A DNA stretch of 64,000 bases from Mantis religiosa (Eukaryota > Arthropoda > Insecta > Mantodea > Mantidae): assembly GCA_030765055.1 (NCBI GenBank), contig CM060952.1:80199164-80263163 (forward strand). Reading direction: 5' to 3'. The translations under genes and the position numbers were made by a program. Below, piece after piece: positions 12,190 to 23,294 of this stretch; the stretch's first letter is position 1; every line of letters begins with the position of its first letter. The notes beneath the pieces were generated by a model, which made no database searches, was not told where the DNA came from, and worked only from the letters and a program-made list of their open reading frames with translations.

Positions 12190-12957
12190 TTATTTCTCAA
12201 CATCGTCCCCTTTTTAGGAGTATAACTTCTACCAACACTTCTGCCACTTTAACCCCCCCCCCCCAAAAGTAACGATTGCCAAATTCTACAAAATTAGCCT
12301 CTGTCTCCTTGATGACTTCCTTATTTCATATAAATTTTGTTCCTGGAAGCCATTTTTTCATATTCGGAAACAGAATATGGGGGCTGTGGCAGCAATTCAT
12401 AGCGCAATTTATGCAGTTTGGCGGCGGGAACTCAGATGAATGTCCTGGGGTGTTTATCGTGGGGCAACAGAACTTTTTTCTTCGCCATATGGGGCCAGGT
12501 CTGCTTCAACTTCTTGTCGAATTCGACCAATAACCCATTGTAATAGTCTTTTCTTTTTTCTTTCGAGAAGATAAGAGCATGGCCCCTTCGTATCCCAAAA
12601 AATTGTCGCCGTCACTTTTTCGGCCGACGGGACCCTTTTTGTTCTCTTTGGAGCAGATTCTCTAGAAGCAACCCATTCTTTTGACTGTTGCTGGGTTTCC
12701 GGAGTTTAACGGCGAATCCAGCTTTCATCGACAGTGATAACTCGGCTCAAAAAGTACTTCGGATTTTGCTTAAACATTTTAGAAGTTGAAAGCTGCACCG
12801 GCTTGTTGTCCACGGTGAGCAAACGCGGCACCCATCGGGCTGACAGCTTTATCTCCAACTTATCGTGGAAAATATGAATTGCCGTTCCTGTGGATACACC
12901 TATGGTCTCTGCGACTTCGCCAACTTCAGTTCGACAGTCAGTGAGAATAATGTGACA
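12190..12957 (-). pseudogene. Mariner (D,D34D type) transposase relic
   Basis: On the minus strand the block reads as the central and C-terminal part of a mariner transposase. Seen: 'LTDCRTEVGEVAETIGVST' at the 5' side, then 'VITVDESWIRR' (first catalytic Asp in the family's VTVDE.W), 'PETQQQSKEWV', then 'KVTATIFWDTKG' and a C-terminal end near 12200. A stop follows 'WIRR' (family usually WI..YTPE), a C8-10 run (12253-12262) marks slippage-prone sequence, and the N-terminal third is missing where LTR A begins at 12961. It is not functional. Confidence 0.75.
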
Positions 12958-12960
12958 ATG

Positions 12961-13205
12961 TGAGTTACGTAGATCTGGAAATCCACTTGCAGAAATCTAA
13001 AACAACGTTTGCTGCACTAAAAAGAAGTGAAATTGAAACTCAGCTATCTTCAAAGTCGACTTTGTGCTCCGCCACAAGAAAAAAAATTAAAGAAATCTTT
13101 GCAGTCCACTTCAAACGTCGACTGTCGCATCAACCATTACACAACTCCGCTTCTAACACCTGTGGGGTATTTATACCTCCCAGCCACTGTGTTTAGAATG
13201 CCGCA
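12961..13205 (-). repeat. Gypsy copy A, 3' LTR
   Basis: Matches 17181-17426 with many scattered differences. On the minus strand it starts with TG and ends with CA. A TATA-like GGTATAAATA lies near 13168-13177 (minus strand). Confidence 0.8.
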
Positions 13206-13329
13206 GACTTCCCAAGAAATTTCTCGGCCACAACAATCGACCGAACAATCTGTAACCCCTCTCTGTCTATTTCCCTCCTACCCACGCGCCCGGATCCGGC
13301 TTGTCGCGGCAGCTCAACGCCCATGGTGA

Positions 13330-16300
13330 TGCTGCCCCATCCTCAAGGTTAGTCGTCCCAAACAGCACCTTCGTGACGGGCCAGACGATTCAGGTATACC
13401 ACCAACATCTTTCACCGGGGCACCTTCTGGATGCGGTAGTTCACGTTGTTAATTCCCTTTACCACCAATACGGTCCTTGCCACGTTTGAAGTATTGGGCA
13501 GCGTACCTTGGTCCTGGATAGGGCGGTACAAGCAGATCACGTCACCTTGCTGGAATCATTGCCTGTTGGCTTGGCGAACGTACTGGGTCTTCATGCGGTC
13601 GCTCAACATCTGGATGTTCTGACGAGCCATCTCATGCATGTCGTGGAGGTACTTGGTTGTTGGCTGCTTCGCCTCCGGAAGGCTCCCTAAGGCCAGGTCA
13701 CAAGGGAGGCGTAGCTCTCGGCCGAACAGTAAGCTTGCTGGCATAAACACAGTGGTGCCGTGTGTTCACGAGTGGTAAGCCAGCAAGAATAGTAGCACTA
13801 TGACGTCCCAGTCTAGCTGATTGCTGGCCAAGACCTTCCCAAGGTGTTCTTCCAGGGTCTTGATGTATCCTTCGACCATGTCGTCCGACTGTGAATGTAG
13901 AAGTGTTGTGCGGGTCTTGTCAACCCCAAGCTTTTCAGTGCCTCCTTCATTAGGTGGGACTCAAAATTGGTGCCCTGGTCACTGTGGAGCTCTAACAGCA
14001 CCCCAAAATGGCAGAACAGTTGCTCCACGAGTCAGCCGATAATTGCCTTCGCCTCCTGGTTCGGGATGGCATACACCTCCGGCCACTTGGTGAAGTAGTA
14101 CACGGCCACCATCAGGTACCTGCTGCACGGTCCTACACTGGGAATGGTCCAGCTATTTTGACAGCGATGCATTCGAAAGACGCTCCCACATTAAACTGGT
14201 TCATGTGACCCCGCCTTATAGTCTGAGAGTCGCGAATAGCCGCGCACACGTGAGATAGACGGCACCATCTCCCAGCGTCTGCTCGGAGCCTCAGCTGCCA
14301 TTAGCGTTGTTGGAGTTTTTCGGTCGTTCGGTATGCTCCCGGGTGTCCTCCTGAAGTACCGGCGTGCACTTCCTCCAACACACCCGGGATCTTACTCCGG
14401 GGAAGTACCAACTGTTCTTTCGCAGTAACTTCTCATCGGGTGATTCCCATACCCGGAACAGCATGCCCTCTTTGGCCTTCAGTGAGTCCCATTGGGGCCA
14501 GTATGACATGTATGCAGCCCTTCTGGGTGCCATATCCTCTCAGGTTGGTCTTGTCTCAACTTCCGCTTCTTTCAAGAGTGGACAAAGTCTGCGTCCGCCA
14601 GCTGATCCCTCCTCAGTCCCATCCGTCCACAGGCACTGCCGTGACCACTCTGAGAGCTGCGGCACGCTGCTTCTCTTCCACTCTTGTGTATTGGCCGCAA
14701 TATTCTGGGAAGAGTCTTCGGGACATGGCGTCTGCATTGGCGTGGCTCTTCCCTCTAAGATGTTCGCAGATGAATACGTACTCTTGCGGCTTCTCGACCC
14801 AACGGGCTGTCTGGCTTTCAAGGTTTCTAAAGCTAAGCAGCCAAGTTAGGGTGGAGTGGTCAGTCTTCAGGTGGAATGGCTGACCGTACAGGTATTTGTT
14901 GAAGTGCACCAAGGTATTTACTATCGCCAGCAGCCCTCGCCGGGTGACGCAGTAGTTCTCTGCTTTGGACAGAGTTCGGTGTCTATAATGGAGGCTGCTT
15001 GCGGGAATCGCAAAATAGGAGCATGCAAAGTGTTTTCTTCATCTGTAGCAAATCGCCTTCGTGTCCTCCGTCCACACGTAAGGCCAGTGTTATTCTGTTA
15101 GGCTGTGAGGGCCTTGGGAATGTTGGAGAAGGCCTCTATGAAGCGGCAGTAATAGCTGCACAGCTCCTGAAAACTGCGCAATTATCGCTTATCCTTCGGG
15201 TGAGGCCAGTCTCTCACAGCTTGTGTCTTCTCGGGGTCTGTGGCCACTCCGGTTGGTGAGACTATGTGGTTAACTTTCTTACGGAAGAGCTAACACTTCT
15301 TCGCGTTCAGCTTCAGGTTGGTCGCCTGCAGTCTCTGTAGGACCTTGCTGAGACTGTGGAGATGGTTTTCGAATGTCTTGCCGACGACGAAGATGTATTG
15401 CAGGATAGTAGGCGAGCGTCCTAAGTCAATCTCCTCATTACTGACTCCATGAGGCCTTTGAAGGTAGCTGGTGTATTACAGAGACCAAACAGCATAGCTG
15501 TGAACTGCCAAAGCGCTTGGTCTGTCGAAAATGCAATCTTCTCATTGTCTCTAGAGCCACCTGCCAGTAACTCGAGTTGAGGTCCAGGGTCGAGAGCCAC
15601 TGTGCACAAGCAAGCGCGTCCAGGGTGTCGTCAATCCGGGGTAAGGGGAAGCAGTCCTTACTGTTGACAGCGTTAAGCTTCCTGTAATCCACGCAGAAAC
15701 GATGGTCGCCGTTCTTCTTCCTCACCAGAACTGCAGGAGAACACCAAGGACTGTCATACTCCTCGATCGCTCCCCATGAGCTCATTCCTCCAGAACGTCC
15801 AATTTCGCTGCTTGTTTCACCAGCGGAACGCATCTGGGTGTTTGCCGAATAGGCCGAGCGGCTCCTGTGTCGATGTGGTAGAGCAGTCGGTCCGTGTGGC
15901 CGTAATCGCTGTTGCCTTGGCTGAAGACTCGCTGGTATCATCTCAGCAGTTGTTGAACCTTCTTTAGCGGTTCTGCGGTAAGGTAGTCCGCCGTCCTCTC
16001 TCATGATCGCTGTCTGATGGTTTGAGCAGCCTCACCGGCACCTTCTCTCGACAAGGCAACAATGTGCTGCCTACACAAATTTCGTGCACAGGTGTCTTCC
16101 GATCCAGCGCCAGGTTCATCGTTCGCTGGTTTTACAGTCGCGCCGTCACCACCACCTCGCTTCTCATGAGGATGACGACGTCGACTCTCAGGATGAGCCT
16201 TCAGATTCCAAAGCGTTCTTCGGGGTGCCGGAATATCAGCTCTTCTAAATTGAGTCGCAAAATTTTCCTGCCGACGTTGACCGTGACCTCATGGCTCTTG

Positions 16301-16660
16301 AGTCCCAGTATTACCTCCTCAGTCACTTTCGCGATGAACACCCACAGATGCAAGGCATTCCGCCCCAAGATCAACTGTAACGGGGCCTCCCTCTCCTCAG
16401 GCAATGTGTCACCCTATGCCATCACTAGCTGGTATGGTCAGCTCGGTTTTCTCGAAGGAAAACCCCGGGCTACGTCATGTCTAATGTCGATCACGACTGC
16501 CCCGGTGTTCACAAGCACGCGGCACGGCCTCCGTTTCGCCCAACTGTCCGCAATGAGGCTGTAATCTGTACGTCGGCTGACGGTGCGCAGTGTTACTCGG
16601 GGGGCTGGTGGCAACGGCACCGACGTACCCCTCGCCACGCCGGACCTTACTCTTTTTCCG
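13330..16660 (-). pseudogene. Gypsy copy A pol relic (protease, RT, RNase H, integrase)
   Basis: Domains are in Gypsy order on the minus strand. Protease near 16438-16640: 'PCRVLVNTGAVV', where the catalytic DTG is changed to NTG. RT at 15420-15860: 'WCSPAVLVRKKNGDHRFCVD' and 'LPRIDDTLDAL'; the active-site region at 15380-15405 reads ILQYIFVVGK instead of Y.DDI. RNase H at 14613-14912: 'LKTDHSTLTWLL'. Integrase at 13813-14040 ('ELHSDQGTNFESHLM') and its C-terminal part at 13556-13750 ('LLFGRELRLPCDLALG'). Multiple stops and frame changes inactivate it. Confidence 0.85.
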
Positions 16661-16689
16661 GCAGTTCTTCATGCTGAACAGCTTGGTGT

Positions 16690-17150
16690 CGGCAATCGCT
16701 CTATAAGCTGTTAACGCGGTTTCCCAAGTTTTCGATGTCCTCCACCATGGCGTTAAGAGAGTTGGTGTTGCAGGCGGCCTTCCCCTCTGAATTGTTAACG
16801 TGGTTCACCAGGTCTTCGACGCGCTCATCTACTTGACCCATTCGCTTGCCCAGCTCCGTGACGTCATCCCTCACGCCGGCCAACTGCTCTTCGAATTTGT
16901 GGCGATGGCCTCGTTCACAGCCTTCATTTCTGTGACCAGAGTGTCGTTTGCCGCCTTAATTGCCGTGGTTAATTCGGATTTAGTTTCTTCCATCTTCGCG
17001 GTCAGGTTGTTATTTGCTGCTTCCGTCTTCGCAGCGAGAATGCCATTCGCTGTATTCATTTCTTTCAACTGCGCGGCTAGGTTGCTATTTGCCGTTTACA
17101 TTTCCGTCAGCTCTTCTATGATTTTGAACAGTGCGGCTTCCATTGACCTG
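16690..17150 (-). pseudogene. Gypsy copy A gag relic (coiled-coil part)
   Basis: Minus-strand frames encode heptad-like, Lys/Glu/Ala-rich text ('KEMNTANGILAAKTEAANNN', 'LGKRMGQVDERVEDLVN') matching the N-terminal coiled-coil of the gag in copy C at 32454-32820. Frame breaks are present, and the rest of gag with the zinc knuckle is missing: pol starts soon after, so an internal deletion removed the gag C-terminal half. Confidence 0.7.
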
Positions 17151-17180
17151 ATCCCGCTGCTCACACCAGGTGTGACTGCG

Positions 17181-17426
17181 TGGGTTATGTAGATTTTGGA
17201 AATCCGCTTGGAAAAATCTAAAACAAGTTTTGCTGCAGTAAAAAGAAGTGAAATTGAAAATCAGTTGACTTCAAGTTCGACTCGGTGCTCCGCTGCACGA
17301 AAACAAATGAAGGAAATCTCTGCAGTACACTTCAAACTTCTACTGTCGCAATAACCACTACACAACTCTGCTTCTAACACCTGCGGGCTATTTATACCTC
17401 CCAGCCATTGTTTCTAGAATGCCGCA
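17181..17426 (-). repeat. Gypsy copy A, 5' LTR
   Basis: Partner of 12961-13205. Its outer edge is 40 bases upstream of the host exon at 17467, so the LTR forms the near end of the intron and may supply sequence around the branch point. Confidence 0.8.
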
Positions 17427-17466
17427 GGTGTTTACACAATAAACAGGTTTTGTTATTTGCTTGCAG

Positions 17467-17549
17467 ACAAGAAGGTGCAACCCCAGTAACTATACGCGAG
17501 GAAGTGGTAGTAGAGCAGTACCCAGAAATGCCGCCACAGACTGAGCAAG
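17467..17549 (+). CDS. Host gene, exon d
   Basis: 83 bases between a TTATTTGCTTGCAG acceptor and an AAG/GTAAGC donor; phase in 2, out 1. It fits exon c exactly. The peptide includes 'EGATPVTIREEVVVEQY' and ends 'MPPQTEQ', more acidic than the preceding exons. It lies 40 bases beyond an old Gypsy LTR. The phase-1 end matches exon e at 31250, 13.7 kb away. Confidence 0.8.
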
Positions 17550-17953
17550 GTAAGCAAACTGTGGTGTTTGTTGTTAACGCATTTAATAAAACAGTAGCAT
17601 TAAAATCTTACGTTGGTGTTGTGAATCAGGCAATTTATTATTATTGTTCAGCCTATATCATCTTAATCGAGGTAAACATTTGTGTATTTGCCCATAGGCA
17701 CAGCGTCCTTAGCGCTCGTTACTATGTGGTGGCTTAAAAAAGGTATTGTCTTTATACGGCTAGTCGCAGTAATGATTTCCTATTTGCACTTAAAGACACA
17801 TAGCAATAATAAGGAACACTTATATTACTGTATAAACGCACAAGAAGGAAAAAAGCCCAGATTAAAGCAATCCTACTTGACCACCAATGGCCTTATCATT
17901 TGCTGAGGTCTTTGCCATTAAAGAAACTGATGAGCTCCACAAAGAAAATATAT
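17550..17953. other. Intron 4, sequence before the solo LTR
   Basis: About 400 bases of AT-rich intron. A 45-base segment at 17698-17742 has splice-like borders and would keep phase, but its hydrophobic peptide does not fit the gene (see rejected items). Confidence 0.5.
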
Positions 17954-18574
17954 TGTCGCGAATGCACTGTTGCGGCGAGGCGGCGCGGCGAATCATTCAA
18001 AGAGACGGACAGTGCAGTGTGGAGGTGAAAGCTCGCCGAAACGGTGGGGGGAAGGAGACGAATTTCTAGAGTTTTTGTTTCTTCTAGCGCCATCTTGATT
18101 GTTTGAGAACATTCCGGATAGTGAGTAATCTATAAAAAGGGAGCCGCCATCCAGGACGTCCTGATCCGCGGTTCGCTTGCAGACGCCGACTCACCCACGT
18201 GGACTGTACAACTCGTGTGGTAGTTTAGGTGCGCAGAAACCAGCAGCTTCGTGCAGCAGCCAGCCCACGCAGAAGCAGCGCCGCATGGCCTTCTTCCAAG
18301 CGCAGCAAGCAACAGCAGCAGCGGCAGCAGCATAAGCCTTCTGCCTTGCCAGCAACTCGCCTGCCGGCCAGCAAAGCAGCCTTCCACTGTATTCGGCGGT
18401 TTGAGCCATAAGAGCGAGAGCCATAACATGAGCGAGAACACCCCTTTCATACTACTCTCACGTCTGTTATCTTTCTTTCCTACTGCGAGAGACTGACTGA
18501 CAGACAACGAAACAGCGGGCTAGCAAGACCAGAGCCAAGGGTAAGGGCCCTCGGCCCTAAACCTCGAGCCGATA

Positions 18575-20042
18575 TTGGCTCGCACTGGCGCCTCCTCACG
18601 GAGTGTCCGGTCCGCTGCTAGCAGCCGGATGGCAACCGCGCCAATTGAGACTGACGGAACAGGACCCAGTGCACCTTCCACCTCCCAACAGAGTGCTGAA
18701 TCTGTACCAGCGCATAACACGCGCACTGGGCAGAAGCGTCTATCTTCTGCATCCAGCTCACCTCCTTCCATGGACCTGCCTCCATGCCTTCCACCTCTGC
18801 CCGAGTCTGACGACTCAGGTACGGACGATTTTGTCGTGGTCGAGGGACGCAGGCGGAAGCGAGCGTCAGCCGACCAGCAGCAACCACCACCACAGAGCCA
18901 ACAACAACCCCCACCCAAAGGGGCGCCAAAAATGCCACGTATCGTGGCAGACACGTTTAAAAACCACGTGTCCATCATGCGCCTTCTGGCCTCTCGCCTG
19001 AAGCACCGCTTCGAGGCAAAGAGGAAGCCTAGAAAGGTCCAGATATGCACCAGTTCCCTAGAAGACCTGGAGACGGCGAAAACCGTACTGAGGGAGCAGA
19101 ACATTGATTTCTATAGCTATTCCGCTCAGCGCCCACATGTTGAGGGCAGAATTATAAGAGGGCTAGACTCCGATTGCACCCGTGACGAGGTCAGGTCAGC
19201 TTTAAAGGAGGAGTATGACATAGAAGCCCTCTCGGTCGCGCAGCTGCGCAAGACCGTCCGGTCGGACAATGGGCCGGTTAAAGTGCCTATGCCGCTTTTC
19301 TTAGTCCTTGTGAACAAAGTGTGTGACGCTGAAACTCAGCCGATCGATGCTGTTCGCAGGCTTATTTTCACCGTCGTGAAAGTTGAGCGCTTTCACGGAA
19401 AAGAGGGACCGGTGCAGTGCCATCGATGTATGGGCTTGCGTGCTTGAGGTGTGTGGAGCCGCATATGTTGAGGGACTGCCCCAAGCCTCCTGAAGAACGT
19501 CAGTGTGCGAACTGTAAAGAACCGCACGCCAGCGTTTACAAGGGCTGCCAAACGCGGCAACGCATCATCGAGAGCCGCTGCCAGGGGCATCCTGTGCCGG
19601 CCACTGTCCGCCCGGGGGTGTCTTTCGCGGCCGCCTCAAGAAGGCCGAGACCACGCTGCAGCAAGTGGAAGCGACTCCTGTCCAAGCGGGAAGTCCAGAT
19701 CTAAAAAGAGCGGGAAAGTCGCTATTCCGCCTCCTGCGCCGAGAGCCAATGATCAGGGCCAGCCTGAGGCCCCGGCCTCAGCTGCTCCTACACCGCAACC
19801 TGTGCCACCGGTAGTACCTGCACCAGCAGCACCCTCGACGGCACCAACCAGTACAGCACCTCAGTCCGCTGTTTTTGGGGGCACGATATCCCAGGCAGAC
19901 CTGGACGATTTCCAGGCCCTCTCCCTGTGGTTCGGTGACCTAATTCAGAGAACCCTCCCGGCCCTACGCAACTGCAAGCTACAGGTCGAGAACCCTGCAT
20001 TGACGCCGATGCTGGAGGAGCTGTTCCTGGGGTCCACTAAAT
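18575..20042 (+). pseudogene. LINE-A ORF1 (gag-like RNA-binding protein), frameshifted
   Basis: The frame opens with a Ser/Pro/Gln-rich leader, then the ORF1 core seen in insect Jockey-like LINEs: 'PRKVQICTSSLEDLETAKTV', 'HVEGRIIRGLDSDCTRDEV' and 'KVPMPLFLVLVNKV'. The zinc-knuckle region follows at 19414: 'CHRCMGL', then 'CLRCVEPHMLRDC' and 'CANCKEPHASVYKGC' in another frame. Compared with LINE-B, a short deletion near 19430 removes the His and last Cys of the first knuckle and shifts the frame; the frame returns downstream, where a Pro/Ala-rich tail ends at a stop at 20040-20042. Its role would be binding the LINE RNA. Confidence 0.8.
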
Positions 20043-20043
20043 A

Positions 20044-22671
20044 ATGACCTCCAGACTCGTCCTGACTCGTATTGACATTCTGATGTTCTGCGAAACCCAT
20101 CTGGATGCTGCAACCAACTTCTCGCTGCCTAGCTTTGTCACCCATCGGTCCGGTCGGGTCGGCCGACGAGGTGGCGGCACCGCCATCTTCATCAGGAACC
20201 ATATCACGCACTCACCTTTCCCACTCCCCCCACTCCAGCACTTGGAAGCCTGTGCCATTCGGCTTGCCATTGGCGGGCTAGACACGCTGCTGGTAGTGGC
20301 CTATGATCCTCCCGATGCTCGCTTCTATGAGGCGGACTTCAACCTCCTGTTCAACCTTCATCCAGTGGTATGCATGGCCGGTGACCTCAACGCGAAACAT
20401 GCCCACTGGCATAGCCGCACAGCTAACACTAAAGGGCGTGGGCTCTACCGCCTCATCAGCGGAAACCCAAGCCTTGTCGCGCACTGCCCGAGAGGTCCTA
20501 CGTTCCATCCAGCCCACGGCAGGCCGGATGTGCTCGACATCATGCTCACCAAAAATTTTCCATATCATCTAGACCTCTCGGCAGTCAACGAACTGGACTC
20601 CGACCATGACCCGGTCCTGGTGGACTCGGGCGTTGACATGCTAGCTCTGTTATACCCAGACTGGTCATACGAGGTCGACTGGGATGCAGCCGTCCTAAAC
20701 CTGAACCAGTCAGTAGACCCGCGACCACGTATCGACTCCATCGATGCGCTGGAAGCGGCAGCCTAAGACTTCTCACAACATATCGTAAATGTGGTACGTT
20801 CCCACACATACCGCATTCCCTCAAACCACCACAACGCCGTGACTATTCCAAATGAGCTCCGGCAGCTGCTTAAAGCCAAAGCAACTGTCCGGAAGCTATG
20901 GCAGCGCTTCCGCCACCCTAGGATACAGGCAGTCTACCAGAGGTTCAAATCCCTGGCCAGAAGGCTACTTCGTGCCCACCGCTCTGCGGCCTGGGAGGCA
21001 AAAATGAAGCGGGTAGACCTCACGGAGAAGCATCCGTGGCGGATCATCCGTTCCTTACGGACGGACAAAAGTCAATATCAGCATCCTCTCCATGGCACTC
21101 GAGGGCGCCTCGCCTTTGAGCCCCAAGAGAATGCCACAAGCTTTGCAGACTATCTAGAGTCTGAATTCGAGCCACGGGAAGACCCGCAAGACGACGAGTT
21201 CACCCAACTCGTGGAGGAGGCGGTGGAATACCTCTACGAGGACCCCCCTCCCCCACGCGACATGATCCACATTCCCATTGCCACCCCCAAACAGCTGGCA
21301 GCCCAAATCCATAGCCTCAAACCAAACAAATCCCCGGGGCATGATGGTGTCACGGCACTCATGCTCCGTAAGCTTCCCAAAATAGCTGTGATCCACTTGA
21401 CGCGGATTTACAATGCATGCCTTTAGCTGCGCCACTTCCCAACTTGTTGGAAAGCGGCGAGGGTGGTCTGCATTCTGAAGGCCGGCAAGGATCCACTCTT
21501 CCCTTCCAGCTACCGGTCCATAAGTCTTCTCTCAATCGTCTCAAAGGTCTTTGAGCGATTGCTCCTGGCCCGCCTTACTCCTCTCTTTGAGGAAAGGCAC
21601 CTCCTACCGGATCACCAGTTCGGTTTCCGTTGGGGCCACTCCACGACCCTGCAGCTACTGCGATTGGTAGAAAAGTCTGCCCTGGGCTTCCAGGACAACC
21701 TCAAAACCGTCGCGGTTTTCCTGGACGTGGACAAGGCCTTCGCCATAACGTGGCACCAGGGACTGTTGTACAAGCTCAAGGAAGCACAACTCCCCTCCCC
21801 ATACCTCACCCTGATCAGTAGTTCCCTCCTGGATCGAACCTTCAGGGTGCGGGTCGAAAGCAAACTCTCCTCCGTCAGACCCATAGCGGCGGGATTCCCG
21901 GAAGGCAGTGTACTGTCGCCGTTACTCTTTGCTGCCTACATGTCTGACTTCCCCACAGAGCCTCGCACTGTTCTGTGCCAATATGCTGATGACGTTCTCA
22001 TCTTGGCCCAGAACAAAAACGTCCGCTACTGCCTCCCTCCGCTGCCACGATCACTCCGAGCCATAGGCACGTGGAGTGAAAGGTGGAGGATGACCTTCAG
22101 CCCACAGAAGAGCTCTGCCCTTCTGCTGGGAAAGGTCCTCCGCTGGGGCCCGGAAGGAGACCTGCGGTTAAGGCAGAGAAGGATCCCTTGGGTCCGGACT
22201 GCCAAATACCTGGGTGTCCGACTGGACCGCGGCCTCACATTCACCCCACATGCCCGTGAAAAGATCTGCCTCGGCCATGCAGCGCTTAGGCAGTTGTACC
22301 CTATGTTCCGTTCGACCATGCCCACCCGCCTGAAACTACGGGTGTACCGTGCGATCATCCCACCCCTGATCCTGTATGGATGCGAGGTCTGGGGATCGGT
22401 GGCTCGTGCCACCATCCGCAGACTGCAAGACGTGCAGAACTGGGCGCTTAGGATGATCTACGGTACCGAACGTATGTTTCCTTCATACATTCTGCACACC
22501 CATTCTGGCATACCTTACGTTGAGGACGTTGTGCGTGAACGCTCGCGCACATTGTATGCCAGGATTACCTCTCATCCCAACCACCTAGTGAACACACTAG
22601 GGCAGTATGACCACCGTGTACCCAGGAGGAGAAAGAGCTACCGCCTGCCCAAGGACGCCCTTGGGTGGTGA
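20044..22671 (+). pseudogene. LINE-A ORF2 (endonuclease-RT), two in-frame stops
   Basis: All of ORF2 is in a single frame, interrupted only by TAA at 20764-20766 and TAG at 21424-21426. The endonuclease shows 'LMFCETHLDA', 'GGGTAIFIRN', 'MAGDLNAKHAHWHS' and 'LDSDHDPVLV', but the usual opening segment with the WN motif is missing because the frame starts about 25 residues late. RT shows 'SSYRSISLLSIVSKVFERLL', 'HQFGFRWGHST', 'VFLDVDKAFAITWH', 'GFPEGSVLSPLLF' and the catalytic 'CQYADDVLIL'. A C-terminal 'LILYGCEVWG..' segment is complete. Damage is slight, so it decayed recently relative to the other relics. Confidence 0.87.
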
Positions 22672-23294
22672 GACCAGCCTCTAATTCCCTCAGTTCTACA
22701 CTCTGTCCCGGCCACACTGGGGCCGGATCTGGCCTGCCGGCTGACCCCCGGCAGCCGGGTCCCCCGGTGTGACCTCGTGGAGAACCATAACCTGAACGGT
22801 CCCCAACATCCCGACCTCTCGCTCCTGGCCCCACCACGCTGGACGGACACTGCAACGCAGGCCGCCAACAGCGTGGCGGTTCAGGGCACTGGCCTCCTTG
22901 GAAGCTAACCCCGCCGCCAGGAGCACTAGCAGAGGTCGAATCAGGTCCTTCAGTCAACAACGACATCCAAGCTTTGTAGAAATGACAAACTCTTTAAGAC
23001 CGCACGGGTAAATCCGCTCAGCGGATAGGTACCGTGGCGCTCTACCCACCGTCCGGGAGCACCCGGACGACTTGTTCTCGCTCTCTCTCTCTCTCTTCGC
23101 CACGGTGAGTCAGTCGGTAATTGGACGCGTGCGCGTGAACAGCTGAGTTGTGGGCTTGACCTTGCAAGTTGTATTGTGTATGTGACGTAATTCAGTGACT
23201 GTAAAGGTTGACAAAGTGAGTTTCCACGGAAATAAAGAGCAAGTTTTGGTGTTTGTAACCTAGACTTTTAATTCTACGATCTCACAAAGTCACA

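Larger units (their letters stand above)
12961..17426 (-). mobile_element. Gypsy LTR retrotransposon, copy A (decayed, minus strand)
   Basis: Two similar LTR-like blocks of about 245 bases (12961-13205 and 17181-17426) bound a minus-strand gag-pol of the same family as copies B and C. Read on the minus strand the LTR begins TGCGGCATTC and ends in CA, as Gypsy LTRs do. The LTRs differ from each other at many positions, so the insertion is old. No matching target duplication is visible: the left LTR abuts a cut mariner gene and the right LTR abuts intron sequence 40 bases before the exon at 17467. This suggests later deletion or recombination on one side. Confidence 0.82.
18520..23097 (+). mobile_element. 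LINE-A, Jockey-like non-LTR retrotransposon
   Basis: A plus-strand LINE with ORF1 (18575-20042) and ORF2 (20044-22671), nested in the solo LTR. A GC-rich 3' UTR ends in a (TC)n run at about 23080-23097, probably the element's tail, as LINE-B and LINE-C also end in short tandem repeats and not poly(A). The 5' edge is uncertain: sequence from about 18150 is GC-rich and could be LINE 5' UTR or LTR. No target duplication was found. Damage is light: one ORF1 deletion and frameshift pair, two stops in ORF2, and loss of the endonuclease start. Confidence 0.8.
17954..23294 (+). repeat. Solo Gypsy LTR (copy C type), split by LINE-A
   Basis: The two ends match the LTRs of Gypsy copy C. The left part (17954 to about 18150) begins TGTCGCGAATG (compare TGTCTCGAACC at 31973), has CATCTTGATTG..GAGAACATTCCG as in copy C, and a TATAAAAAGG box. 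The right part (about 23140-23294) has the copy C U5 with TGTATGTGACGTAATTC, an AATAAA at 23231-23236, and the terminal ..AAAGTCACA. Between them sits LINE-A. The flanks ATAT (left) and ATAA (right) are near-matches for a 4-bp target duplication. No gag or pol belongs to it, so it is a solo LTR formed by LTR-LTR recombination, later split. Confidence 0.7.

Noticed and set aside
14440..14883. Long plus-strand frame inside Gypsy copy A
   Set aside because: The minus strand here encodes recognisable RNase H and integrase segments; the plus frame is a shadow.
17698..17742. A 45-base segment with AG/GT borders and phase 1-1 that could be an extra host exon
   Set aside because: The acceptor lacks a clear pyrimidine tract, the donor (GTATTG) is weak, and the hydrophobic peptide is unlike the rest of the protein.
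18229..18500. Coding sequence in the GC-rich block before LINE-A ORF1
   Set aside because: Frames are Ser/Ala/Gln-rich on both strands because of CAG-type composition, with no conserved motif; likely LTR or 5' UTR.
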